Positions 1 to 7,282 of a DNA stretch of 11,899 nucleotides are shown here, piece by piece (the stretch's first letter is position 1; the number at the start of each line of letters is the position of its first letter). Both the position numbers and the translations under genes were made by a program. Source of the DNA: Deltaproteobacteria bacterium (GTDB lineage Bacteria > Desulfobacterota > JADFXK01); contig JADFYC010000075.1 of NCBI GenBank assembly GCA_015233295.1, positions 492 to 12,390 of the forward strand, given 5' to 3'. Below the pieces are notes generated by a model that had not been told where the DNA came from, did not search any database, and worked only from the letters and a program-made list of their open reading frames with translations.

Positions 1-36
1 GAATTCATTCAAGCCCTGAAGAAATCCAAGAACTAA
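1..36 (+). CDS. Possible C-terminal end of an upstream gene (partial)
   Basis: Reading from base 1, twelve codons run in frame to a TAA stop and give EFIQALKKSKN. A lysine-rich hydrophilic end like this is compatible with the C-terminus of a protein starting outside the window. The fragment is too short to assign a family, and an open stretch of this length also occurs by chance. No terminator hairpin is visible between this stop and the promoter at 64. Confidence 0.25.
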   Translation, partial: EFIQALKKSKN

Positions 37-63
37 CTCGATCCTCTGATTGTCAAATTTTTC

Positions 64-93
64 TTGACTTCAGATCATGGGACGTGCTAAACA
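64..93 (+). promoter_or_regulatory. Promoter A upstream of tonB, with a conserved spacer block
   Basis: TTGACT (64-69) is followed after 18 bases by TAAACA (88-93), preceded by TG in extended -10 position. The spacer carries ATGGGACGTG (77-86). The same -35, 18-base spacer, spacer block and TGnTAAA arrangement recur at 11034-11063. A start near base 100 would give a leader of about 130 bases before the first possible tonB start. The spacer block may be an operator; this is inference from its conservation. Confidence 0.6.
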
Positions 94-105
94 ACAATCA
101 GTATA

Positions 106-208
106 GGCAAAGAGAATTTGTCTAATGTTTTTATTGCTATTTTTAGAATTTAAGCCAAGAAGGCTTACGTCGAATACCGGCGTATTGTCTTTCTTGGCTT
201 TTTTGTTT
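106..208 (+). promoter_or_regulatory. Structured leader A: 5' hairpin plus nested terminator-like hairpin (candidate attenuator)
   Basis: A small hairpin pairs GGCAAA (106-111) with TTTGTC (117-122) around a GAGAA loop. Further on, AAGCCAAGAA (152-161) pairs with TTCTTGGCTT (191-200), a 10-bp outer stem ending in a T-rich tract (199-208). Inside it, TACGTCG (166-172) pairs with CGGCGTA (178-184) around an AATAC loop. A strong intrinsic terminator between a promoter and its own gene implies conditional read-through. A near-copy with compensating stem changes is at 11074-11194. The ligand or protein that controls it is unknown, and I do not recognise a known riboswitch class. Confidence 0.6.
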
Positions 209-233
209 GGTGCGCAGGTAGAATTTAAAATTT

Positions 234-1319
234 ATGAGACACTTAAATAACTACATGGAACCTCGGGTATTAATTGAGGCTTTGGACTGGTTGGTTCCGA
301 ACCGCGGCCAAAAGCTTTGCCATGGCAGGTGTGACATGACATTTGGAGAGGTAGATGAAGACGAGATGACTTCCTCATGGGAGATGGCCGATGGAAACAA
401 GACGACTTCCATTAATTATTTCATTGTTTTCTCAATAATTATTCACATCGGGCTGTTTTCCCTCGCCTCTCTTTACCGTCCGATCATGAAACCACCGATT
501 AAGGAGGAGGTGATTTTTGTGACCTCCGTGGCTGAACCGAAACCCGCGCCAAAGGTAATCCCGCTTCCGGCCCCCGCCATGCCGGCGCTGGGTAGCCCCG
601 ACAAACCGGCGGATGTGAAAACCACTTCGGTTCCGGATGAACCCAAGAAGATTCCTGCACCGCCTGAGAAGTCTGTAGCCAAGACCACGATCCCATTACC
701 ACGGTCTCAGCCGCGGCATAGGACCAATATTTTGGACAGACAGAAGAGACGGTCGGTCCCGAAGGCGGCTAAGCCCGACGACACCCCAGTGGTGGCTCCG
801 GCCCCAGTGGTTCCTTCACCGACGTCAGCTCCGGCGGCAAAGGAAAATCAAGAGAATCCATCCCAAACAGCCGGTCCAGCCGGTTCTACCGGGACCGCCT
901 CTTCCTCGGGATCATCTCAAACAAGCAATGCTCGGGCCGGAACGGGCCACGGGGGGCGGGGCGGGCCAGCCGGTACAGGCAGTGTCGGACGGGGGTTACC
1001 CAATGGAATAGTTGGGGGCACCCAAGACCTGCTCAAGGGTTATGCCGCCGGCATCCATAGCCTGTTGGAGCGGCATAAGCACTACCCACCGTTGGCCCGG
1101 CGGCGGAATCACCAGGGTAAGGTCATGATAAAGTTTACCATCACCGATGATGGTCACCTTTTTGGTCAACCGACTGTCGAACATAGCAGCGGGTACGAAA
1201 CATTGGATGAAGCCGCCCTTAAGTGCGTTCACGCTGCCGCACCTTTTCCGGCCTTGCCCAGAGAGATCGAAGTCAGACCGGTCACCTTCAAAATGACGCT
1301 GGCCTTCGTACTTGAGTAG
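234..1319 (+). CDS. tonB: TonB-family energy transducer
   Basis: TonB couples the inner-membrane proton motive force, through ExbB/ExbD, to outer-membrane TonB-dependent receptors. With the ATG at 234 the protein has 361 residues: one membrane segment (about 60-80) holding a serine four residues before a histidine (S67, H71), as in the E. coli TonB transmembrane helix; a Pro/Ala/Ser-rich periplasmic spacer (about 95-215); a Gly-rich stretch; and a TonB C-terminal domain (about 270-361) with HYPPLARRR and SSGYETLDEAAL. The start is uncertain. The first 44 residues before the helix are unusual for TonB, and in-frame ATGs at 336, 366 and 384 would put the helix near the N-terminus; none has an ideal ribosome-binding site. 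Two receptors lie in the same window. ExbB/ExbD are not present. Confidence 0.88.
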   Translation: MRHLNNYMEPRVLIEALDWLVPNRGQKLCHGRCDMTFGEVDEDEMTSSWEMADGNKTTSINYFIVFSIIIHIGLFSLASLYRPIMKPPIKEEVIFVTSVAEPKPAPKVIPLPAPAMPALGSPDKPADVKTTSVPDEPKKIPAPPEKSVAKTTIPLPRSQPRHRTNILDRQKRRSVPKAAKPDDTPVVAPAPVVPSPTSAPAAKENQENPSQTAGPAGSTGTASSSGSSQTSNARAGTGHGGRGGPAGTGSVGRGLPNGIVGGTQDLLKGYAAGIHSLLERHKHYPPLARRRNHQGKVMIKFTITDDGHLFGQPTVEHSSGYETLDEAALKCVHAAAPFPALPREIEVRPVTFKMTLAFVLE

Positions 1320-1409
1320 AAAGTCTAAGAAGTTAGTCAAAGAAAGATGAACATAAAACGGGATCAGAAGCTCCCGGATGCGCTGAAGCAAGTGATTAAG
1401 TAAAATATT

Positions 1410-1438
1410 CGCAATAGAAATTGCGGTTATAAGATAAC
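1410..1438 (+). other. Two adjacent small hairpins in the tonB-receptor gap
   Basis: CGCAAT (1410-1415) pairs perfectly with ATTGCG (1420-1425) around AGAA. Directly after it GTTAT (1426-1430) pairs with ATAAC (1434-1438) around AAG. They lie just upstream of leader element B. A 7-bp hairpin (11306-11324) takes the equivalent place before element B', but its sequence differs. They may be part of the leader structure, but the stems are short. Confidence 0.3.
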
Positions 1439-1455
1439 ATTTAAGCTCACCAATT

Positions 1456-1511
1456 AAGCCAAGAAGGCGATTGATGGAAGAATCCGTCGGCGTCATGTTG
1501 GCTTTTTTTGT
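1456..1511 (+). promoter_or_regulatory. Leader element B: nested hairpin terminator/attenuator before the receptor operon
   Basis: AAGCCAA (1456-1462) pairs with TTGGCTT (1498-1504), followed by a run of T broken by one G (to 1513). Inside, GATGGA (1473-1478) pairs with TCCGTC (1483-1488) around AGAA, using one G-U pair. Its 31-base core (1463-1493) recurs with two changes at 11362-11392, also upstream of a TonB-dependent receptor. It could simply end the tonB transcript, but the conserved core argues for a regulated terminator. The rest of the 339-base gap shows a 10-bp palindrome CCCTGCAGGG (1517-1526), a weak hairpin (1530-1560) and no clear promoter. Confidence 0.55.
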
Positions 1512-1658
1512 TTAAACCCTGCAGGGAATCAGTCCATCTCTTTGTAGCGACGGATGGCTGAAACACAAAAATAACGGAATGATGTGCTTAAGTCTTGATT
1601 ATCGACCCAGATACCACGGCCCGGCTGACGCGGCCGAATTCAGATAAGGAGAAAAGGA

Positions 1659-3782
1659 ATGAAAACCTGGTGGCGAAGAAAATCGCTCGCGCCGGCCATC
1701 CTGCCGGTCTGCTTGATTATATTCTTTATGCTCTTTTGTCCGATCAATGCCTTTGCCGAAGGCTCGGGCCATTTGACCTTGGATGAAATTACCGTCGTGG
1801 ATTCCGCCAGTTCAGATCCCCAGGCGGCCGTCGTGGAAAAAAATGTCATCGAAAAAGGCAAAAACGTGACTATCCCTGATGTGTTGAAAGATGAGCCGGA
1901 TATAGTCGTCAGTCGGCGGGCCGGGATTGGGGATAATGCGGATATTTTGGCCATCCGCGGTCTGTCCGCCAACCGGATCATGCTCAATATCAATGGGCGG
2001 CCGGTTAATGCAGCCGGTGTCGTGGGTGGATACTACATCGACTGGTCTACGGTTCCTCTCGATAACATTGAAAAACTTGAAATCATAAAGGGGGGGAGTT
2101 CGGCCATCTACGGTAACAATGCCTTGGGCGGCGTGGTCAACGTAATCACGAAAAAGCCGACGGAAAAAATGGAAACATCAGCTTTCGCAACCTATGGCGG
2201 TGGCACCGGGATCGACGGCATCCAGAATTATCGTTTGACCAACAGCTATAAGATCGGTCCGGTCGGGTACTCCATTTCCGGGAGCTTCCAAAAGGCCAAT
2301 CCCTTTTTGTGGAATAATGACTATGAGGGTAAGAACTTTTCCTCCAATCTGTATGTTGACATGCCATTATCCGGCCAAATCGCTTTAGGATTCCAATATG
2401 CCAACACCATCCGGGGATTCATCCGGGAAAACAGGAAATCTCAGAATCCGAATGATCCCGGTTTTTACCAAAAGCTGAATAATGGCTACCCGTTGTCTTT
2501 CGGTGAGACCATGGCTCCCGGCAGCGGTAAAGTGCTTATGCCCGGACCTGGCGCGATGTGGGATAAAACCAAGAATTACTTTGACGTGGGCTACTCCCAA
2601 CCCATCGGTAATGCCATAGTTGAATTCAAAGCTTACAAGAACTACGAAGACCGTAACGAAAAAAATTATTCATCAACGTTTGTAAACCCCAGCTATGGCG
2701 ACGGTGCTCTGGTCCTGGATCGTAAAGTGGAGTCCGACCGGTCCTACGGCGGCAGTCTTCAAGGCACGGTACCGCTGGGCAGCCACGAACTGATCACCGG
2801 CATAGACTATAAGGTGATGATGTATGGCGATATCGTAGTCAATTATGCTGACAACAACTACAACGGCTCGCCCTACACCGGGGGGCCGTCCAGCAACCTC
2901 GGCACCTCTTGGGGGTATTACGCCCAGGATACCTGGAAGATGTTCGACTGCTTCACCCTGACCGTGGGGCTTCGATATGACACCTATTCAAACGTGCCGC
3001 AACACGGGGCGAACATCAAAACGCTGGAGGACAACGCCTTCAGCCCCAAATTGATCGGAACCTACCGGGTCACCGATGCCGATACCGTCACGGCCTCGCT
3101 CTATCAGGCCCTGAGAACGCCCGGCCTGCCTGAAACATACTGGTGGTACAACGGCCAGACACATGGAAATCCTGAACTCAAGCCGGAAAAGAATAATGCC
3201 GCCGAGCTGGCCTGGCAACACACTTTTGGCAAGAAGCATCTGGCCAAACTCACCGGATATTACTATTCCATTGACGATTTCATTATCTTCCGAAACGACC
3301 CCACCTGGCGCGGCGTATATAATATTGACAAGGTCCAGATAACCGGCGTGTCTGTGAGCGGGAAAAGCGAAATCCTGTCCTGGCTGAATGGCACGGCGTC
3401 GGTCACTTACATGAAGACGAACAAAGAAGGTGACATATTCGACATATCCAAGCTGACCGACCAGTTGGACTATATGCCTGACTGGAGAGCCCATATCGGA
3501 CTCGGATTCAAGCTGCCCTATTATGACGCCCTGCTCAATGTCACGGCCCGTTACGTCGGTGAAGCGCAGACCATTTACACGTATAAGACCACCACTCAAT
3601 TCAGCCAGCTTCAGCATTTAGGATCATACGTCACCGGCGACCTGGAATTGAAGGTGCCGATTACAAAATATGGTGAACTGAGTATCTACGCGGAAAATAT
3701 CTTTGATAAAGATTATGAGGAACGTTTCGGCTATCCCATGATGGGCCGGATCATCGGCACGGCGGCCAAAATTACATTCTGA
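1659..3782 (+). CDS. TonB-dependent outer-membrane receptor (metal or metal-chelate uptake)
   Basis: A 707-residue outer-membrane beta-barrel receptor that takes up a ligand using TonB energy. A signal peptide has a hydrophobic core at about 10-31 and a likely cut after AFA (31-33). A TonB box follows (DEITVV, 42-47). The plug domain (about 55-165) has the usual IRGL...NGRP, IEKLEIIKGGSSAIYGNNALGGVVNVITK elements, and the barrel ends in a terminal phenylalanine. The ATG at 1659 has AAGGAG eight bases upstream. It is the first gene of a seven-gene operon, with 12 bases between its stop and the FmdE-family gene. The ligand cannot be read from the sequence; the neighbours suggest nickel or cobalt, possibly chelated. 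An iron siderophore or a corrinoid is the alternative. Confidence 0.92.
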   Translation: MKTWWRRKSLAPAILPVCLIIFFMLFCPINAFAEGSGHLTLDEITVVDSASSDPQAAVVEKNVIEKGKNVTIPDVLKDEPDIVVSRRAGIGDNADILAIRGLSANRIMLNINGRPVNAAGVVGGYYIDWSTVPLDNIEKLEIIKGGSSAIYGNNALGGVVNVITKKPTEKMETSAFATYGGGTGIDGIQNYRLTNSYKIGPVGYSISGSFQKANPFLWNNDYEGKNFSSNLYVDMPLSGQIALGFQYANTIRGFIRENRKSQNPNDPGFYQKLNNGYPLSFGETMAPGSGKVLMPGPGAMWDKTKNYFDVGYSQPIGNAIVEFKAYKNYEDRNEKNYSSTFVNPSYGDGALVLDRKVESDRSYGGSLQGTVPLGSHELITGIDYKVMMYGDIVVNYADNNYNGSPYTGGPSSNLGTSWGYYAQDTWKMFDCFTLTVGLRYDTYSNVPQHGANIKTLEDNAFSPKLIGTYRVTDADTVTASLYQALRTPGLPETYWWYNGQTHGNPELKPEKNNAAELAWQHTFGKKHLAKLTGYYYSIDDFIIFRNDPTWRGVYNIDKVQITGVSVSGKSEILSWLNGTASVTYMKTNKEGDIFDISKLTDQLDYMPDWRAHIGLGFKLPYYDALLNVTARYVGEAQTIYTYKTTTQFSQLQHLGSYVTGDLELKVPITKYGELSIYAENIFDKDYEERFGYPMMGRIIGTAAKITF

Positions 3783-3794
3783 CGGAGGTTTGAT

Positions 3795-4325
3795 ATGGAC
3801 AACAATGCCTGGAAACAATGTGTAGATTTTCACGGACATGCCTGTCCCGGCCTGGCCATCGGTTTTAGGGCCGGTGAAGCCGCGCTGCAATACTTAGGTG
3901 TAACATTTTCATCGGACGAAGAGATAGTCTGCGTTACAGAAAACGATGCCTGCGGTGTCGATGCCATTCAGGTCTTGACCGGTTGCAGCCTGGGCAAAGG
4001 GAATTTGATTTACCGGGGCAGAGGCAAACAAGCCTTCAGCTTTTTTGACCGGAAAACCGGAAAAAAAATCAGGGTCATCCTTAAGGTAACGTTTCCCCGC
4101 GAAAACATGGATAGGGAGGCGGTTCAGGAGGCCATTCTGCACACACCCATCGACGAGCTGTTTGATTTTAAAATCCCTTCTTTTGAAGTTCCGGAAGAGG
4201 CGCGCTTGTTCAGCAGCCTCCCATGCGACCTATGCGGTGAAAGCGCCGCGGAACATATGATGCGACTCATGAATGGCAAAACAGTTTGCCTTGACTGCAC
4301 CCGTGAATATACCAGGGGGTGGTGA
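3795..4325 (+). CDS. FmdE-family protein with C-terminal treble-clef zinc finger
   Basis: A 176-residue member of PF02663, the family named after the FmdE protein of the formylmethanofuran dehydrogenase operon of methanogens. The conserved core is visible: FHGHACPG (12-19) with H13, H15 and C17, then ENDACGVDAIQVLTGC (49-64) with C53 and C64, and GKGN (67-70). A C-terminal zinc finger has C144, C147, C165 and C168 as two CxxC pairs. These His/Cys residues suit binding of a metal or metal cofactor. The biochemical role of the family is not settled. There is no signal peptide, so it should act in the cytoplasm. GGAGG lies upstream of the ATG. Its place between a receptor and an ABC importer suggests handling of imported metal (inference). 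No formylmethanofuran dehydrogenase subunits are nearby. Confidence 0.88.
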   Translation: MDNNAWKQCVDFHGHACPGLAIGFRAGEAALQYLGVTFSSDEEIVCVTENDACGVDAIQVLTGCSLGKGNLIYRGRGKQAFSFFDRKTGKKIRVILKVTFPRENMDREAVQEAILHTPIDELFDFKIPSFEVPEEARLFSSLPCDLCGESAAEHMMRLMNGKTVCLDCTREYTRGW

Positions 4326-4327
4326 CC

Positions 4328-5110
4328 ATGCCTGTATCATCCGCAGCAGAAAGAGATGTTTTGTTTTGGAACAGGAAGGCGGATCGCTATCCTTTGCCTT
4401 TTGATGATACGGTCATGAACCAGACGGCCGAGATCGTTTCCCGCATCAAGGCCATGGGGGGGACCGTCAAAGGAAAGCAACTTCTTGATATCGGGTGTGG
4501 GACCGGTGTCTATACCTTGCCTCTGGCTGCAGAAGCTCAACATGTGATGGGACTGGATATCTCGGAAACCATGCTGGCCCGGTTGAAATGCGAAGTCGAT
4601 AACCGCCATATCTATAATGTTGATGTCATCAAAGCTGACTGGAGCGATCTGGATATAGAAACCTTGGGGTTGGTCTCCGCCTTCGATGTGGTCTGGGCGG
4701 CCATGACCCCGGCCCTCAGAGGCCAGGACAATTTATTGAAGATGGACAGGTGTTCCCGGGAGTGGTGTGTCTACATCGGCTGGGGAAGAATCCGGGAGAA
4801 TGAGCTGATGGAAAAGGTTTTCCAGGCCCACGGCCTGTCATTGCAACCGCCGCCCGGCGCCTTTGCCGCTCATGCCCTGCTGGAAAAACAGGGGCGACGT
4901 CCCCAGTTTGAAGTTATAGACACAGAATGGGAATGGACCGGCACAATAGACGAAGCTGTGGACGATATGACCGCCCATCTGGAACGCCTGGGAGCAAGTG
5001 TGCAGCCGGATGTCGTGCAGAAGATTGTGGGGGCCTGGTCCGTCAATGGGGAGGTTCGGCACATCACTCGGGCCGAACAGGGAATTGTTGTCTGGAGGAC
5101 TGATTCATGA
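4328..5110 (+). CDS. Class I SAM-dependent methyltransferase (first of two in the operon)
   Basis: From the ATG at 4328 the protein has 260 residues. Motif I (LLDIGCGTG, about 52-60) and the following acidic MGLDISETML define a class I SAM-binding Rossmann fold; the C-terminal half is less conserved and contains several tryptophans. In-frame GTGs at 4319 and 4322 would overlap the FmdE-family stop, but the G-rich AGGGGGTGG just upstream fits the ATG best. The stop overlaps the next gene as ATGA, so translation is probably coupled. The methyl acceptor is unknown. Fixed placement inside a metal-importer operon suggests a small chelator, an imported ligand or a cofactor precursor, but an RNA or protein substrate cannot be excluded. 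Confidence 0.8.
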   Translation: MPVSSAAERDVLFWNRKADRYPLPFDDTVMNQTAEIVSRIKAMGGTVKGKQLLDIGCGTGVYTLPLAAEAQHVMGLDISETMLARLKCEVDNRHIYNVDVIKADWSDLDIETLGLVSAFDVVWAAMTPALRGQDNLLKMDRCSREWCVYIGWGRIRENELMEKVFQAHGLSLQPPPGAFAAHALLEKQGRRPQFEVIDTEWEWTGTIDEAVDDMTAHLERLGASVQPDVVQKIVGAWSVNGEVRHITRAEQGIVVWRTDS

Positions 5111-6216
5111 GACGTCAGATCGGGTTGGCCTTCTTGTTTATTCTTGTGTTGGCCGTCACTCCCACCACTGGCCTAGGGGGGCAGCCGGAGCAACGGGTGG
5201 TGGAGGATATGCTCGGGCGAAAGATCACCCTGCCCCAGAAGATCAAGCGGATAGTTCCGCTGGGCGGGGCCATGCGCTTCGTGGTCTACTTAAACGCCTT
5301 TGACCTGGTTGTAGGCGTTGAAGGAGCTGAATCGCGCCTGGAAGCATCGTCCCTCCGGCCGTACGGCCTGGCCATCCATCAAAAAGCTACTCACCTCCCG
5401 GTTATTGGGGAGGGATGGCTGAAACCGGTAAATGTTGAAGCCGTCATGACCGTTCATCCTGATCTGATCATTACGGCCGGATTTGATGCGGCCAAAGCCA
5501 ACGATCTGGCTCAGAAAACCGGAGTGCCGGTGCTGGGGCTCGGCTATGGCGGGAGCGCCGGATTTCTGGACATGAATGAAGTCATCAAAGCTCTCACCCT
5601 GATGGGCCGGGTGTTGGGCCGGGAACAACGAGCCCAGGAGGTTGTATCCTTTATCGAGACGGCTCAGAAAGATATTTTGCGCCGGATCGGACCATCGGAA
5701 AAGGGCGGCCCGAGTGTCTATGTGGGCTGTCTCGGCTCCAGAGGGACCCACGGCATCACCAGTACCGACGCCAACTATTTTCCCCTTGAAGCGGTGCGCG
5801 GCCACAATGTGGCCAAGGGCCTCGGCCAACGGGGACACCTGTTTATCGATAAAGAGCAGCTTCTGGTCTGGAATCCGGCGATTATCCTGGTGGATGCAGG
5901 AGGGCTGACTATCCTCAAGGAAGACTATGCCAGGAACCGGGATTTTTACGACAGGCTTGATGCCGTCAAGCAAGGTCGGGTCTATTCCACTCCGCCCTAC
6001 AACTACTATTATACCAATGTGGAAATCGCCTTGGCCAATGCCTATTTCACCGGTCAGGTCCTCTATCCCGAAAAATTTGCCGATTTGAATCCAGGCCAAA
6101 AAGCAGATGAGATATTTAAGTTCTTCACCGGCGTGGCCTGTTATGACCAGATGCAGAAGGAGTTCGGCGGGTATCAGCAATTGCAGTTTGTCAACGGGGT
6201 TATCAATGCTCATTGA
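5107..6216 (+). CDS. Periplasmic substrate-binding protein of a FecB/BtuF-type ABC importer
   Basis: A 369-residue protein of the Peripla_BP_2 fold (PF01497), which binds metal chelates such as siderophores, haem or cobalamin in the periplasm and delivers them to a FecCD-type permease. An N-terminal signal peptide (basic MRRQ, then a hydrophobic stretch to about residue 22) has no lipobox cysteine, so the protein is probably soluble. The family's usual N-lobe pattern follows: RVVEDMLGRKITLP, then IVPLGGAMRFVVYL and a DLVVGVE segment, with HPDLIITAG later. Several tyrosines near the C-terminal end (PPYNYYYTNVE) are notable. It starts within the ATGA overlap with the upstream methyltransferase and overlaps the permease start by 11 bases. 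The ligand is unknown; nickel or cobalt chelates are favoured by context. Confidence 0.88.
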   Translation: MRRQIGLAFLFILVLAVTPTTGLGGQPEQRVVEDMLGRKITLPQKIKRIVPLGGAMRFVVYLNAFDLVVGVEGAESRLEASSLRPYGLAIHQKATHLPVIGEGWLKPVNVEAVMTVHPDLIITAGFDAAKANDLAQKTGVPVLGLGYGGSAGFLDMNEVIKALTLMGRVLGREQRAQEVVSFIETAQKDILRRIGPSEKGGPSVYVGCLGSRGTHGITSTDANYFPLEAVRGHNVAKGLGQRGHLFIDKEQLLVWNPAIILVDAGGLTILKEDYARNRDFYDRLDAVKQGRVYSTPPYNYYYTNVEIALANAYFTGQVLYPEKFADLNPGQKADEIFKFFTGVACYDQMQKEFGGYQQLQFVNGVINAH

Positions 6217-7282
6217 CCCCTCGGCCGGACTTGAACAGAGCGGCTACGAACGGTTAACCAGGCGAAGAACACTGGTTCTGCTTCTCGCCCTTTTTCTGTT
6301 TTCAATTGTAGCCATTTTGTCACTGGGGGTCGGATCGTACCAGCTTAGCCCGGCCGCCATTCTGAAAGCTCTGTGTGGCCTGGGCGATGATGGAATTGTC
6401 AGACATTTGGTCTGGAGTATTCGTCTGCCCCGGACCATGGGGGCTATTCTGGCTGGGGCCGGACTGGGCGTATCGGGTATCGTGATGCAGACGTTGCTTA
6501 AGAATCCTCTGGCCGCTCCATCCACTCTGGGGGTTTCCCAGGGGGCGGCTTTTGGTGCGGCTTTCGCCATAATCGTGCTTGGGGCGGGGCAAACTCATGT
6601 CTCCGGAAATGAAGCAGTGACCCTCACGTCCCGGTCAACCGTGGTGATTTCAGCCTTTGCCGGATCGCTGATCACGGTGATAGTCATTTTTGTCCTGTCC
6701 ACCATCAAAAGGATCTCGGCTGAATCGATGATCCTGGCCGGGGTGGCCATGAGCGCTTTCCTGAGTGCCTGCACCATGCTTTTGCAATATTTCGCCAGCG
6801 ATGTTCAGGTCGCGGCCACCGTATTCTGGACATTTGGCGACCTGGGCAAGGCCGGTCCTCCGGAAAATGTCATCATGGCCTTGACCCTCATTCCGGCGTT
6901 TCTTTATTTTATGCTTAAAAGTTGGAGTTACAACGCCCTGCAATGGGGCGACGATGTGGCCAAGAGCCTGGGGGTGGGGGTAAAAAGTCTCAGACTGGCC
7001 GGGTTGGTCATCACCTGCCTGATCGTATCTGTGGCCACCTCATTTCTGGGTATTATCGGATTTATCGGCCTTCTGGCTCCCCACCTGATGCGGCTGATCG
7101 TGGGCAATGATCAGCGTTTTCTAATCCCGGCGTCGGCGCTGGCCGGAGGATTGCTCCTGCTCTGCTCAGATATCTTTTCCCGGACGGTGTTGGCTCCGGT
7201 AATTTTGCCGGTCGGCATCATCACCTCCTTTGCCGGGGCGCCGCTTTTTCTTTACCTGCTGCTGACCAGGAGGTCGCGTTGA
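6206..7282 (+). CDS. FecCD-family ABC importer permease
   Basis: A polytopic inner-membrane permease of the FecCD/BtuC family (PF01032), 358 residues from the ATG at 6206, the usual family length. Characteristic segments are seen: RLPRTMGAILAGAGLGVSG, then LKNPLAAPSTLGVSQGAAFGA, and towards the end GFIGLLAPHLMRLIVGND and PVGIITSFAGAPLF. The reading frame stays open upstream to 6107, but that part lies inside the binding-protein gene and gives non-membrane sequence, so the ATG at 6206 is chosen; its ribosome-binding site is weak and it overlaps the previous stop by 11 bases, pointing to coupled translation. The ATPase start overlaps its stop codon. Two copies should form the translocation channel with two ATPase subunits. 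Confidence 0.92.
   Translation: MLIDPSAGLEQSGYERLTRRRTLVLLLALFLFSIVAILSLGVGSYQLSPAAILKALCGLGDDGIVRHLVWSIRLPRTMGAILAGAGLGVSGIVMQTLLKNPLAAPSTLGVSQGAAFGAAFAIIVLGAGQTHVSGNEAVTLTSRSTVVISAFAGSLITVIVIFVLSTIKRISAESMILAGVAMSAFLSACTMLLQYFASDVQVAATVFWTFGDLGKAGPPENVIMALTLIPAFLYFMLKSWSYNALQWGDDVAKSLGVGVKSLRLAGLVITCLIVSVATSFLGIIGFIGLLAPHLMRLIVGNDQRFLIPASALAGGLLLLCSDIFSRTVLAPVILPVGIITSFAGAPLFLYLLLTRRSR

Noticed and set aside
64..93. Fur or NikR operator in promoter A
   Set aside because: I looked for a Fur-box-like repeat and for long-spaced NikR-type dyads and saw neither. The conserved ATGGGACGTG block is not an obvious palindrome, so I do not name a regulator.
106..208. Known metal or cofactor riboswitch (cobalamin, molybdenum cofactor, NiCo) in leader A
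   Set aside because: The region between promoter and terminator is short (about 50 bases) and I cannot match the conserved blocks of these classes from memory; only a covariance search could settle it.
2988..3617. Minus-strand open frame of 209 residues opposite the first receptor
   Set aside because: Antisense to the beta-barrel coding region, with no recognisable motif and no initiation signal.
5290..6213. Minus-strand open frame of 307 residues opposite the binding-protein gene
   Set aside because: It lies fully antisense to a well-recognised periplasmic binding protein, and its translation shows no recognisable domain.
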